NCBI GenBank assembly: GCA_037179385.1 | Contig: CM074188.1 | Span: 21,345,318-21,409,317, forward strand | Direction of reading: 5' to 3' | Source: Holothuria scabra | Taxonomy: Eukaryota > Echinodermata > Holothuroidea > Aspidochirotida > Holothuriidae | DNA: 64,000 bases | In this document: positions 12,561 through 24,870 of the stretch, one piece after another | Position numbering within the stretch: the first letter of the stretch is position 1 | Layout of the letters: each line of letters begins with the position of its first letter | Notes under the pieces: generated by a model | Databases searched by the model: none | What the model saw: only the letters and a program-made list of their open reading frames with translations | Told to the model about the DNA's origin: nothing | Translations under genes and position numbers: made by a program

Positions 12561-13480
12561 GTAAGGGAAACAAAAATATAAGAGGTATTTAGAGGTAAGT
12601 ATTGTTAACTTTGTTTACATGGAGACGCTGAAGTTGGGCATGTTGTAAAAAGGTGTCAAAAACGAAGATGGGATAAGTTTAGCGTCTCCCTCAGTGAGGT
12701 ACCGTTAGTAATCTGTAAGCAAGTAGCTGAGAGATAAGTAAACGTAGGTTGTTGTATGGAGACGCTGAAGGTGAGTATGCTGTGTAAAAGTGTCAAGAAC
12801 TAATAAAATTGAGCGCCCCTCAGACCTAGTGATCCCTTATTGGGTATGGGATATGCCAGTTAATTAAGTGAGATAGTCTGTAGCAAGTAACTAAAAGGTA
12901 AGTAAAGGTTAGTACTTAGATAATCATGGGGACGACGAAGGTGAGAACAGGTGAGTACAAAGTAACATGGATGATGTTGTGAAGGGGTTGAGAATTGAAC
13001 AAGCAAACGGGTAAAGTATGTGCCCTCTAGTCGAAGCTGGGGGTGGGTGCAAGACAAAGCAAGTATAAGGTAAGATAGTCAGTCAGCAAGTATGTAACTT
13101 ACGGTAAGGAAAGGTAAGTACTTGTATAATCATCATGATGCTAAAGGTGAGTGTACAGGTGAGTACAAAGTATGGGGTCCAAAATTTAATACCCAAATGT
13201 GGCAAATTCGGCGCCCCTAGGGGCTTGTGGTCTCTCATGAGTGAAAGAAAAGACCAATTAGACGGGCAGCAAGGTAAGGGAAGCAAGTATGCTACTGAGA
13301 GGTAAGTAAAGGTAAGTTCTTGTGTAAACATGAGGATGCTAAAGGTAAACTCAGGTGAGTAAAACGTAAGATGGATGTTGTGAAGGGTTCACGGCACCAC
13401 TCACAACCTTGGAGGTAAGATAGGTATTTAGGTAACCTGGCAAGGTAAGCAAGTACTTATACTCGACTGTAAGGAAGATG
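12560..13480. repeat. Degenerate tandem repeat, about five units
   Basis: Segments resembling GGTAAGTAAAGGTAAGT recur at about 12591, 12735, 12897, 13099 and 13300. Each is followed by a 'gga(c/g)acgctgaaggtgagta' block and, in several, a 'gcgcccct' block. The period is about 145-200 bp. It is distinct in sequence from the 3.7-11.4 kb array. The many GTAAGT strings here are repeat sequence, not splice donors. Confidence 0.6.
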
Positions 13481-13648
13481 TTTTACTTCATGTGTGCAGG
13501 AACTTAAATATTTGGGTGTGGGGCTGAGTGCAGGGTAGCGGAGCCCTACCATCGGTTGGCGGGGGCGTAGAAGAAATTATTTGGCTTTACATCAACCACC
13601 CCCTCCCCTCGGTCGGAGAGGCGCTTCCCGAGTTTTTAAGACACACGG

Positions 13649-13788
13649 GTATTGGACCTTCAAAATTCTCCCCGGTCCCATATTTTTCTTTTGGGGTTGA
13701 GTCCTCCAAAAGCCCTACCCAGGTTCTCGTTGCGCAACTGTGATCTACATCACTCCGCCTCATCTCCTATTTACATTATTTATACTTG
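13649..13788. repeat. Dispersed repeat, copy 2
   Basis: Close match to 8577-8712. A fragment of the GGCGCGGAGCG family ('cctaccatcggttggcg') lies just upstream at about 13543, the same order as in the 8-kb copy. The two loci therefore share one composite element. Confidence 0.6.
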
Positions 13789-14237
13789 CGGTATATAGCC
13801 CTTTGGCAAAGTCTGCAGCGTGACAGCATGCCTTTACAGAAAACCCGAAGGGCGCCCTTATTTTTACTTTCCACGGGGCTTTGTGTACGATACCTCCAGG
13901 TCAGGTGAGTGAGCAAGGGAGAGGGTGTTAACAGCTGGGGTATAAGAATATACCTAATTATGTAAGGGAAGCTGAACTGTTTAAAGCTCTTGATCTGACT
14001 TAACTCCATACTTAGTGCCCCTATCCTTACACTAAGAAAATAGTCATTATTTGTGGTGAGTGTAGACTGTTGAGGGTTGCTTAGAAGTAAATTCGGCTTT
14101 CCTTAAATCTAATGGACCCTCTGGAGTCCAAAAAAAGGCCAGTAAGATAATATCACAATGTTCAAAGGGTATTTTCAATATTATACTGATGGAAAAGGGG
14201 TGAGGGTGAATAGTGTACCAGTATAGAGGTAAAGTGT

Positions 14238-16110
14238 TGTGTTGTGTTACTTTGCAAGAGCCGGAGTTCCTTGCTTTGGGTACCGATGCCATATCCCTTT
14301 ACGTTTTAATGAAAGTAACGTTGATGGTCAAACTGTTGGGGACGGGACACAGAAGCACGGTTAATAATACGCAAAAATGACACAAGTGTAATTTCCCAGC
14401 CTGCGCGCAGGAAAAACAGTTTTGGTGCGCAACTTCCTACTGGAAGACCACGCATACACCACTACCACTTTCAATCTACTACCTACTAATAAATTAAGAG
14501 TGAGACATTCATACAAAACCATTTAAAAAAATACAAAAAGTTGGCAGCAATGAGTCACGTTGCAGTGACCCCCCCCCCCCCCCCCCGAAAGTGGCTAATT
14601 CAAACTTTTTATCTTTAACATAAGGCCTTACCATACAGGGGAATACCATCCCAGTTTCAACGTTGAAGTTGCAGGACATCTTGGGCTGCTGTGACATTGA
14701 ATAGGGGAGTGTGTGCTGTTGATCCATTCAACGTTTTACAATTGGTGAATAAAAGTTGCCTTTAGAAGACGAAGGGTATCATGGTACACGCATAGTGAAA
14801 TATAATTGCTGAATGGCAATACATAAAAGCAGCTTTGAAATACATCAAGAGGAAGAAGGGTAAACATAGCCTACTATTAAACATGATTTCAGTCATTTAT
14901 TTGGTTCCTCATAATATTTAATAATAACTGAAAAACATACAAAAATGTAACAGTTATACAATATCACGACATTTAATTGCGAAAAGAAGCACTCGAAAAT
15001 CCGGGGCGCGCTGTGCAAGAAATAGGGAAAGTAACAGTAACGGGAATGAAACAACTAATGAACCTCAAGTTCTTCGGCAGATGTATGCCTATTTTCTACC
15101 CATAAATTCTCCCGCCATTAAATCCTGACCCACATTCCAACTACCCTTCCTCCACCCCAACCCGTATCCCCACCCCTACCACGTGAAGCCTCCATCGATC
15201 ATATCCCGACCCACCTTCCAGTTTCAAAATGTTTAGTATTTCTCCAATCCAGTCATCGAAAGAAGCAGAAAGGGGAAAAAATTGAACATTGCCCTCTTTT
15301 TTCCTTCAAGGTTTTCAAGAGAAAAAACTTGGAAATGACTGTTGCTGTTTTAATTATACAAGTGTGCAGCAAATTTTCAACTTACCAAACATTGAAATAT
15401 ATCGATATATTTGACCAGAGGCAAAACACGGGGGCACGTGCCATTCTCTTTACGAAAAAGCCATGATCTCCAGGTACGGTCCCAGTGGAAAACTTTGGAA
15501 TGTATTTAGAGCAACTCCCTGTTCGGAATTTGCTACTCCTCTGTTAAACAAAAATCCTATCTTCACCACTGTGCTTGACAACCCGACGAAGTTATAGCCT
15601 ACTTTTTAAAATCACATGTCAACCGCACATGCTGCCTGTTGAATCAGAGGTGTCGATCTGGCGGAGCAACTTGCCCACCAATGACAATATTGGAGGAAAA
15701 TGTATCGTTTTGCCCCCAATATTTAAAAGAATGTTACATTGTGGTATACAAATGACGTAACTTCGAATACTGCATTTACAATGCACCATCTGTGTTTGTG
15801 TACATGCATGTCAATTTGAATGTGTAGCGTATGCATCAGTGCGAGGGTGCCCGCGTTCGTGTGCAGGTGGATTGCTTATAGACGAGTCTGAGCTATTTAC
15901 AATCCAGGGTTCCTGCTGTTGGAAAATATTTGCTCAATTAAGATATCCCTCTCATATTAATTTTTTGTCCTCTACATAACTATTCCTCCAGCCGGTGTGC
16001 GGTTCATAACTTTTGCTATTGAAAGATTACCTCTTGATACCTAGCAGCATCATTATCATGTACAGAGCTAATCCTGTATGGAATGTTGTTGTACAAAAAA
16101 ATTCTTTGAA
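14238..16110. mobile_element. Unclassified 2-kb repeat, copy A
   Basis: Collinear blocks match 54945-58440. They include 'tttgcaagagccggagttcc' (14245), 'gctgaatggcaatacataaaa' (14810), 'gcgcgctgtgcaagaaatag' (15006), 'ggaaaactttggaa' (15487) and 'gaaagattacctcttgatacc' (16021). No long open frame survives and no terminal repeats or poly(A) tail were recognised, so the class is unknown. It holds a 16-C run near 14571. It serves as an undisrupted reference for the insertion in copy B. Confidence 0.65.
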
Positions 16111-16114
16111 GTAT

Positions 16115-16330
16115 ATGTTCCGGGCGGATCTAGGATTTTCGTTAGGGGGCCGCGCTGACGGTCGATCATTTGCCCGAACGAATATCTAAGCGGAACCCCA
16201 CCATCAGTTGGCGCGGAGCGTACAGAAAATTTTAAAAAATCTCGACCCCACAGATAGCCGGAAATGGCATTTCCCAGGCTTGTAAGTAGAACCTAAGCAG
16301 TCGTTACTTTGAGCTTTGGTTTGCCAAAAA
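16115..16330. repeat. GGCGCGGAGCG-family repeat
   Basis: It contains 'cccaccatcagttggcgcgg', 'cgaccccacagatagccgg' and 'cttgtaagtagaacctaagc', collinear with 8067-8400 and 10285-10610. It opens with 'gggcggatctagga', resembling a transposon terminus without a clean CAGTG start. Confidence 0.55.
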
Positions 16331-16549
16331 AATGTTCCCAACAATTTGTGAGAAAATTGCAAAAACTTGCTTCACGAACTAAACCAAAATTTACTCGATC
16401 TTGATTTAAGCTAAGATCACTCTTTAAACACCTTTGATGAAATATCTTTCCAAAGATATGTCGTAATGTTATATGTCCGGAAAAAGTGGTCTAAAGATAG
16501 GGGGAATCCTCGCAAAAGGTACAGAGAGGAGAATCTTTCCTTTTTAATT

Positions 16550-17400
16550 TTGAATAAAAATTCGTTTCAACCATAATTCTTTGAACCAAAAAAAAAACTG
16601 AAAGAATTGAATTTTGGGGTTTCCAACAGCTAAAAAAGACGATGGTGAAAATATCTGACCAAGAATACCATGCACTGCTGTAAGATTCATATTTGAGATC
16701 GCAGTAGCTTTTAAAGTCTTTTGCTTGATGTAATATACCACTTTATTGTCATGTGCATGAGAGATAAACATTGTGAAAGGCTTTGCGTTATCATTAATTT
16801 CATTAATGGCATGTAGATTCAGTCTCCACTCCCTCGGGATAGCATAATTTTTCCATAATACAATGTAAAAGGAAAAATAGTAGTAAAATTACATTTATGG
16901 CGGAGATCATTCTAATTAAGCACTAAGTCGACTCTCTCATTAATATTACTTTCTAAGTTTTAGTGACCATGAGAGCTCTGGTATAGATAAGTTTATTGTC
17001 AATTTTAATGAGAATCATTCAAAATATATTGATTAGCACACACATCCGGAGGGCGTAAAATAAGATCAAGTGCAACAGACATCATAAATACTTGTTTTCA
17101 ATGATAACATATTCATTGGAAAGGTTACATTAAAACACATATATTACGCCATAATTCTTGAGCTTACTATCAAACAAAACTTTCCAAAAAGCAAAGCCAT
17201 CCTGAAGATAATTTTTCCCTCATTTACGCTTTAAACTATAAGCAAAAGAGCATAATTTGACCATTCCTAAACCACCTTCATATTTTGCCCTAATTGTCTG
17301 GTTTGTGTGACCAAATAAATTTATACAAAATACTCTCTAGATCATGAGTAAAGGAAGAAACGGGATCACATTTTGTGTAAAATAAGTGAACATAGACATT
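16550..17400 (-). pseudogene. Decayed LINE (L1/Tx1-like) ORF2 3' fragment
   Basis: Read on the minus strand with frameshifts and stops, this resembles the region after the reverse transcriptase domain in L1/Tx1-type ORF2. At about 17250-17300 there is a segment reading AKYEGGLGMVKLCSFAYSLK, like the conserved 'GGL(K/G)M' block. Further on come 'FWKVLFDSKL', 'IDNKLIYTRAL' and, near 16820, 'IPREWRLNL', in the order found in intact elements. No intact frame remains. Assignment is by eye from known family motifs. Antisense reading of an unrelated element is less likely because several motifs fall in order. Confidence 0.5.
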
Positions 17401-17671
17401 AAGCTCATGTGAAGTTTGGCCATGCGCTTTTTATACATTCTAAACACCCAAGTAACAGATTAAGGTTAGGGTTGAGTTGAACGACACCCGCTTTTTCGGC
17501 CATTATTTTTTTTTTTCAAAATCGCACACTTCGCAACCTTTAAAACTACACTACCGTATTCTTTAGACTGATAAAAAGGTTGCAGGGGCTTGTCCCAGAA
17601 CATCGGCAAAAATCAAACTTTAAAAGAAATACAATAGCACAATAGAACACTACATGCGCTCTGTAGACAGA

Positions 17672-17930
17672 TAGACGAATCCGATTAGCGCTGTTTTTAG
17701 CGACGGGGAGGCAGCCATTGGTGGGGTCCATCAGCCTTTAATCGTCTTGATTTATTGTCTACGTGGATTTCAAATCCTCATATTCAGTGAAGTTGATAAA
17801 ATCGAGATACACTTTAGTGTACAACCACCCATGGAACAGGTTAGGAAGGAAATTTAAAGATTAAAGGTGATGGACCCCTGTGATGGCCGACTAAAATCAG
17901 CACATCACAATCTGTCCGAATTCGTCTATA
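17672..17930. mobile_element. MITE family 1 (GACGAAT termini), copy 1
   Basis: About 260 bp bounded by TAGACGAATCC and its inverse ATTCGTCTA. Inverted arms of about 75 bp each contain GGGGTCCATCA..CTTTAATC. Other copies: 19522-19791, 24473-24723, 38942-39193, 62128-62375, and a half copy near 60366-60471. TA at the edges may be the target duplication. Non-coding. Confidence 0.75.
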
Positions 17931-17934
17931 TCAT

Positions 17935-18955
17935 GTCCCATATGGAAAGAACAGGCACTTGGGATAGTGGGACTCCTTTGTTTCCCGAAAGGAAATACCT
18001 CTGTAGTCGTGCAGGCATGACCTAGTTTGCAAAAACTATACGGATCGCGCGTTTTAGTGTTGGCGCAGGGAGGTGTGCCTATATCTGGTTGGCGTATACT
18101 ATGATTCGTTGACTTCCTTAACGCTGGCATTCGTTCCTATAGGTACTCCTAAATTATTGAAGAACTGCACAGAGCTATTACTTTTGTTCACTGTATGAAG
18201 CCAATGCCGAGCTTAATTGAAATTAGACTTAATGACTCAAACCTTTGGCGAGACAAATTTTGACGTGAAGAACTGTGTCTTTAATTACTTCCACAAAAGA
18301 TAGCATCGTTGGTAGTGAAAAGAACATATTTTTACTATTTATTTCACAATGTATTGTATGTTAAAAATAGATTTTTTACTACATTTTTGAAACCTTGAGG
18401 AACGGTAACTTTTGATGTGAGAAATATTTTTACATCCTTTGGGATGTATCTAATCCTTTTTGAGCATTTAGTGACTTAGTACGTATATAACGAGTAAAAA
18501 GATGATATAGAAAATACAGAAGCCGAGATAGGACACAGTTCCAAAAGAGAGTTATACGTTTTAACCGTTGGGGGTGTCACTTCCAATTTCGCTCCGCGAC
18601 CAGTCGAATTCGAGAACTATTTCAGACCTTATGATTTTAAATCGGACGCCCTAACCAATGGTCTTTGTGGTGGGGTTATCCACTATTTGATTATCCCTTT
18701 GGAAAACGTTTAACAATTCAGTTTTGATTTCTTATAATGGTAAGTTTTAAAATTTCAGAATCCAAACTAAATTGTTGAACGTTTCCTGAATGCCAACGTT
18801 AGAGAAGTCAACTAATCATAGTAGCATATAGGTCATTACTAAAATGAAGGAACCTAGTTTTGCAAAGGTCATGTCTGCGCGACTACATATGAATCCCTTT
18901 CGGGGAACCAAAACAACAGGCTCAAACGCTGTCCCAACGTTGTTTTTGGACGCAC
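17935..18955. mobile_element. Foldback element, about 1 kb
   Basis: The left arm (about 17940-18135) and right arm (about 18785-18950) are inverted copies. Read in the right-arm direction, both go through 'aatgcca.cgtta', 'gaagtcaac.aatcatagta', 'gttttgcaaa', 'ggtcatg.ctgc.cgactaca' and 'cctttcggg.aac'. The roughly 650-bp loop contains a second, smaller hairpin (18700-18787). It abuts the end of MITE copy 1. No protein is encoded. Confidence 0.6.
18700..18787. mobile_element. Small hairpin MITE
   Basis: GGAAAACGTTTAACAATTCA on the left pairs with the inverse of 'aaattgttgaacgtttcc' on the right, leaving a loop of about 30 bp. It is nested at the edge of the foldback loop. Confidence 0.5.
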
Positions 18956-19521
18956 ACCACTTTTAAATACTACCTCAGGATTCGGGTTTAATTAACTTCT
19001 CGTAGCTAATCTCGCATATCATACCATAAATCTATACTATATCACTGTAACCTCTAACTAAGTCGCATGCAGCGGAGGAGATGGTCACCTTACCCCCCAA
19101 ACATTTACAAAGTTTTTTTATTATGATCTCAATTCACTTGTATAAAATGATAGCTATTTTTCCAACTTTGGAAAGATGAACTTTATAGGGCACAAAAAGT
19201 GTCTTTCCTGTGCCGTTTATAAAATGGGACAAGAGCTTCGCGAAAGGAGATGTAGGCCCTCTCTTAACGACACTTTTGTTGGCAGTTCTAATACTCATTT
19301 CGCTAGAAAGCCAAACCAAGAGATATTTTACCATGCATTTATATTTCGGAATTTCTTAAAATCATTGTTCCAAAGCCCTTTGAAACCCTACAAATAATTC
19401 CTATCCCCCTCTTCTCCAATCGCTTTGCATTGGTAATCCCAGCCTTCTGTTTGGTTTGGTTTGGTGTACGTTGCTGGAGTTTAAAGCCTCAACTTCTAAC
19501 CTTTCATCTAGAGGCACCTAT
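18956..19521. other. Unassigned DNA
   Basis: No recognisable gene or repeat. Two overlapping open frames on opposite strands at 19134-19397 (66 and 73 codons) have no recognisable domain and no good splice context. Confidence 0.4.
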
Positions 19522-19791
19522 TGACGAATCCTTTTAGCGCGTCTTTTAAGTGAGTGACTGTAGGCCGCCATTAGTGGAGTCCATCAGCCTAAAACCGTCT
19601 TTATTTATTGTTTACATGAATATCAAACCCTCATATTTAGTGAACTTGGAGAATTCAAGATACAAATTAGTGTACAGGTGTACAACCATCCATGATAGAT
19701 GTAAGCAAGTAAATCGAAAGATTTAAAGGTGATGGACCCCAGTTATGGCCGACTAAAATCAGACCGTCATTTGCTGTCCGGATTCGTGTAT
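19522..19791. mobile_element. MITE family 1, copy 2
   Basis: Left end TTGACGAATCC, right end GGATTCGTGTA, with internal GATGGACCCCAGTTATGGCC and ATCAGACCGTCATTTGCTGTCC. Same orientation as copy 1. Confidence 0.7.
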
Positions 19792-21160
19792 AAATGCGGG
19801 GCACTTGATTGTTGTCCTCGTGCTCCTTTATTACTTATGTGGAGTCATTCGGAGGAAGAGTATAGTTTAAAACAAATTAAAATTGCAGTGGTCTGTGTAG
19901 TGTCCGCCTGTTGTAATTTTAAAAGTCGAATCTAAAGTGCATCCTATTGATGCGGAAAACTATTGCTGAGTAATACAGACGTTCGGGCGCTTCGTCTACT
20001 CCTACCCACCAAGTGTCCGAAGGCATGACTCCGGTTACAATGCACTGTCTGTTTAGAGCAGCACTTCTTGCTCCCATGTTGCCTTTGGCAAATGTTCACA
20101 GTCAGCCCGGATTTCGTCCCTCATTTTCACAAGTCAATCCACCCTGATCATTGCTTTTGTAATGTTTGGAAATCGAAGTTTCTATAACCTTGCTTATTTT
20201 TAAGGCAGACGCAAGAGTGTTTTAAATCATGTGCATGATTATCTTTTGAAGTGTCTGGGCGGAAACACTTTTCAATTCTTCATGTGTGAGTTCCCTTTGG
20301 AAGGGTAATTCCTTCATCACTGACTAGGCATACATAGCTACTAACTACGGGGACTGTTTTCACAAATTTTACAGACAGTTTTATGCCAAATAAACTTTGT
20401 TTTTAAACTCTGAACTGTATTATTATTGTTATAATGGTGAAGGGAAGGAATATTAACCGAGATGATTGGGCGCAAGATGAGCTCAAAAATTTTCACTAAA
20501 TATCATTTCAGTGACAAAATTTGTGTGCCTCATCGGAGCAGATTCAAACTTCCTAACCAGGGAACTGTTTTTGGACAGCTCTTGACCCTCAAAAAAGAAT
20601 GTATCTGCCTGCAGAACTCGATTCCTATAGATGTCAATGGGTTGTGGGAGATGGGAATAAATTTTGCATAAGAACTGTTTTAAGATTCCGTAATCGTGAA
20701 TAACTCGAATGCTTTAGAAGTAGTTTTATAGAGAAAAACAATCACACTGAAGTAGACACAGGCGCTACAAAACGTGTTGGCAATAAACATCCATTTTATC
20801 CATTAGGACGAAACCCTCCCTTATACCCCTGCACACAGATGGGATGGATTGCATTTACCTTTTAATTTTCGGAGAATTGTCTTTGCCCGAAAATTCCAAA
20901 TGACTTAAATTTCATAATAATTGCCATAAGATATCAAGTGCGAATCGTAACAAATATATTATCGATATTTTGCTTATGTTAAAAGTTGCACGAAGATTCA
21001 TCATTGCCCAAGGTTCAGTTCTCTAAATATACGTTTTTTTACAAAATGATTACTGCCTGGTCATCCGGTAGGCCTAAACTTTCATTACACACGAGGAAGG
21101 CAACAATCATACCCCTTCTTTACGTTCTCCACATTTACACCGATGCATATACCCATGCTC
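19792..21160. other. Unassigned DNA
   Basis: No gene or repeat could be supported. Short open frames (for example 20462-20671 and 20986-21186) are not recognised and not flanked by convincing splice sites. Confidence 0.4.
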
Positions 21161-21164
21161 TACC

Positions 21165-21390
21165 CTCCCCGTGGACTGGGGGTTAAAGAATGTGCCCACG
21201 GTATTTCCCGTCTGTCATAAGAGGCGACTTTAAAGGGAGACCAAATTTGAACCTGAACCACACTAGAAAATAAATTTAAACTTTGAACTTTTTATCGAGT
21301 CGACTGACACTTCATAACACATTCGCGTTCGAATGTCGTTAAATCTCATCTAACTATAACTATAACTAACCACCTTTGTGCCACTGGTTC
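21165..21390 (+). mobile_element. Possible SINE/LINE 3' end
   Basis: The segment CTGTCATAAGAGGCGACT followed by AAAGGG resembles 3' segments of retroposons in other animals. Downstream it ends in a short tandem tail (repeats of TATAACTA and TAACTA at about 21350-21375), as many LINE/SINE tails do. Recognition is from memory of such tails and is weak. Confidence 0.3.
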
Positions 21391-22797
21391 TTTAATTTGG
21401 CTTGTAAAGTGCTTGAAACAGGGAACTGCTGTTAACATTCCCGTTGGAAATAAGCGCAAATCTGCAAACAGCCACATTGATTGCTACGGTATATTTCGAA
21501 GAAAACATTGGGAAATTTTACATTTTGCCCCAAATATTGGTAGTTAAAGCCGTGAAATAATGTGAGAGTCCCGAATTATTCATGTGGGAATGAGTTTTCA
21601 TCTACAAACTGAGACGGACTGCGGAAATAAATTAAAATACGGCACAAGCAATGAGTCCCTTGATCTTTTGTATAAATCATCGGTATTGATTTATTGCCTG
21701 CATCATTAGGTTCATTGTTAATAAACAGTCAATGAGAGTATGGTGTTTCTCCCTTGATTTTTGGCCAACTACTTATACATGAGACATTGTTCCAAACATC
21801 CGATTCTGAATCCCCGTTTCCCTAATGAGGTCGCTGTGGGTCCTTCTGGCTTTAACACATGTTAAGTGTTCTGTTTTCTTACTCCTTTCTTTTTACTTAC
21901 TTTAGAGGTTGCTGGCTTCGATAAACATATTACTGTTTTCATATCGTCCTGTTTATAACTCTACATTTCACCTTGCATCTTGTTTTATGTGCATCTTTGT
22001 AAATGTGTTTACAAACTAAATGAACTGAACTGATTGGCAGAACTTCACGGACTCGGATCCAGCATGTAGAGGAAAGGTATTTCGAGCGGAGGGTTAGTTA
22101 GTTGGATGGAGTTTTGCGGCCCAGTTTCCAACCTATTAGTTTCAAGTAGAGTGGAGAGAGAGAGGTGGGGGGTTAACAGTTTCTTTTGAATGTTTTCCTA
22201 GATCATGGTTTCCCAACAGTAGGGTCGTAACGCACTTACACTGGGTCGTGAACTCGTTTCCCATGTTTTGGAAAATCTGTCAATCGATCCTTAATCAAAC
22301 GTAAACATCTCTCATCCAGCAATACATCTAATTGAACCAGACATGACCTTAATTATCACATTCTCTGCGGGACTTCGTAAGTGTTGGGTGAATTTGTGAT
22401 CCTTCCTTTTTGAAGAGAGGGATAGCCTTTTATCCCTTGGGGTCGCAATCTGGCGATGTGACCTTAAATGGGGTCGCCTCAAGAAAATATTTGGGAACCC
22501 CTGTCCTAGATAAAAAAAAAAATAATAATGCTAAGGGGAAGGGGGAGGCAGAGAATCCTCCTTGGATCGGGACATGTTCTAATACAACTAATAAGCCTCT
22601 AACACTCTCTGCACAATTCCGGTGTCCCTTGTAATCTTTGTGGATTAAAGTTTGTTTTTTCGTTTCCAGGTAACAATTGAAGGAGTATGGGAGAGTATCA
22701 CGTTACAATTCTGTAGGGTCCCAGTCACAGTGATATGGGTTGAGGGAAGGGGAAACAATGACGCAGGGGAAAACCGCTAGTAGTCTTTATATATTTT
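21391..22797. other. Unassigned DNA
   Basis: No supported gene. A 'aaatgaactgaactga' stretch at about 22016 resembles a short-repeat retroposon tail, but the body is not recognisable. An A-rich run lies at about 22510. Confidence 0.4.
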
Positions 22798-23648
22798 ACA
22801 TAGGCGGCGGAAGATGTTTTTTATTGGGGCCACAAGCTTTCGCAGCCGACAAAATGTTGACGCCGTAAGGCGTCCGGTTTCGCGCGAAGCGCAAAACCCC
22901 GTGGGGTCCAAGGGCCCGCTTAAGGCCCCAGTGGGGTCCAGAGGGAATCCCCCGGGGTCTCATCGATTTTAGTGATTTGAGAGGCGCCAAAGTGGTCGAA
23001 AATCATATTCAAATTAAGAATTCTAAACTATGAATTAAACAAGTGGATTGATAATTTGAGACGGGGAATTTTTAAGAGATTCAAAGTGTTTTGGGTCATT
23101 TTATCAATAGGGAGTTTCATTTAAAATCCCGAAGGCAATATGCGTGGGGTCTATGGCCCCGCAGGGCTCTGACAAGCTCTGACATTTTAGGCTTTTTTAA
23201 GTGGACTTAACGGGAGCAAAAAAGTACCTTTGTATACGTGTTATTAAAAATCCTAAAAGGGACATTATTATTGGGGCAAATGTGTGTCATTGGGGCCAAT
23301 AAGGGGACTGGGGAATGCCCCTCGCTCAGAATATTTAAAAGGCCCTGATTTGAGAAGAAAGATAATTTGGAAATAGGAAAATAGCTTGCAAAATTTTTTA
23401 ACTGTTTGAAGGGCGAAAGTAAACTCTCCTTCAGGTTATCATTAATTTGGGGATCCAGGGGAGAAGCTCCTGGAAGCTTTTCAACTTTTGCACTCTGAAA
23501 AGTAATAATTGAGCCAAAGAATTGCCGAAATGTAATCAAAGCAACTGAGAATTTAATTTGTGACATTCAGTTATGGGGGGCCATGCCCCCAAATCTCATA
23601 AAAACATTGTGGGACCAGAAACCCCCCTCCCGCTTCCCCCGCCTATGT
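22798..23648. mobile_element. Terminal-inverted-repeat element, 850 bp
   Basis: The left end ACATAGGCGGCGGAAG (22798) is mirrored by CTTCCCCCGCCTATGT at the right end. The interior is rich in GGGGCC/GGCCCC strings and has degenerate internal repetition ('gtggggtcc', 'ggccc.agtgg'). Open frames of 64 and 119 codons on the minus strand show no transposase motif. Probably a non-autonomous DNA transposon. Confidence 0.6.
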
Positions 23649-24472
23649 GGTATGTAGGTAATGGCAGGCAAGCCATTATCTTTACTTTCACAGAGATGCT
23701 TAACCAAACGTTGTCACTTTATTTAGTTCACTCAGGGCAGGAATGATACACAGTTGCATAGGGTGCAGAGTGGGGGGAGCAAGCGGCGAACGTTCAACTG
23801 CCCAGGCAACGCGAAGTGCCGAAAAACTTACTAAGCTATACACTTAAGAAAGAGTTTGATCTAATTAAGCATTTCGATGATATGTTGCATAAAATCTGAA
23901 CGTAGAAAACAATAGAGGTCTCCTTCAATTGCACAATATCGCAATGGGGTCCCACTGCCATACTATAGGGCCCTAAATATGGGGGAAAGACAGATTATGA
24001 ACACGAGAGTACCTTAATTGTAAATCCTTGAGTGGGCCCGGTAGATCAGCTTAGCTTAATACGTTGTGGGACAAGGTTTTAGAATACATTTTAGTCGATT
24101 AAGAGAGGCCCTTGTTTGGGCAAAATACATTACAATTACACTAGATGTTTGGTACGCATCGTTTGGTCAATGTCATTTTACCGTGGCCAAAAAAGACTCA
24201 CACTAAAACTGTCCCATAATCCTTCATGAGTGATTGGTATTTGGAAAACGATCTATGGATCTGACACAACGCCCTTGTAATGAAACTTAAATAGCGCCAC
24301 ATTTGCCTCTGCTATAAACTCTTGAATTCTCCTAATTCGACGGGACTTTAATGGGACTTTCATGTGACTGGTCTGTTTGATACCTGAAAAAGTGCTGTGC
24401 ACTTTCCCGTTCCATTCTGGATCCGCGGCGAAAGTTACTGTGAATGATTGATGCCGAATAAGTATAGACGAA
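23649..24472. other. Unassigned DNA
   Basis: No supported gene, RNA or repeat was seen on either strand. Confidence 0.4.
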
Positions 24473-24723
24473 TTCGGACAGATTGTGATGAGCTGATTTT
24501 AGTCTGCCATTACTGGGGTCCATCACCTTTAATCTTTAAAATTCCTTCCTAACCTGTTCAATGGATGGTTGCACACTAAAGTGTATTTTGATTTTATCAA
24601 CTTGACTGAATATGAGGATTTGAAATCCACGTAGACAATAAATGAATACGATTAAAGGCTGATGGACCCCACCAATGGCTCCCTCCAGTCGCTAAAAAAG
24701 AGCGCTAATCGGATTCGTGTGTA
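24473..24723. mobile_element. MITE family 1, copy 3 (inverted)
   Basis: Starts TATAGACGAATTCGG and ends CGGATTCGTGTGTAG. It is in the opposite orientation to copies 1 and 2 and collinear with copy 1 when reversed, including the AACCTGTTCAATGGATGGTT region. Confidence 0.75.
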
Positions 24724-24870
24724 GAGATTTTGCACGTGACGTCAGCGTGTCAACTGGATAGAAAAGATCAAAGGCAGTCGTTGTGTTACCGAATCTCGCG
24801 CACAAGAGCACCTTAGTAACAATTGCTGGTGCGCAAAACAGTGATGTAGCTACGTAAGCCCTATACCAGT
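24724..24870. repeat. CRE-containing dispersed repeat, copy 1
   Basis: Matches 51970-52160 through GTGACGTCAGCG, 'actggat.gaaaaga.caaagg', 'cgcgcacaa.agcacc' and TTAGTAACAATTG. A full palindromic TGACGTCA lies at 24737-24744. It directly follows MITE copy 3. Confidence 0.6.

Noticed and set aside
12560..13480. Many GTAAGT/GTGAGT strings resembling a cluster of splice donors
   Set aside because: They belong to a degenerate tandem repeat and have no matching exons or acceptors.
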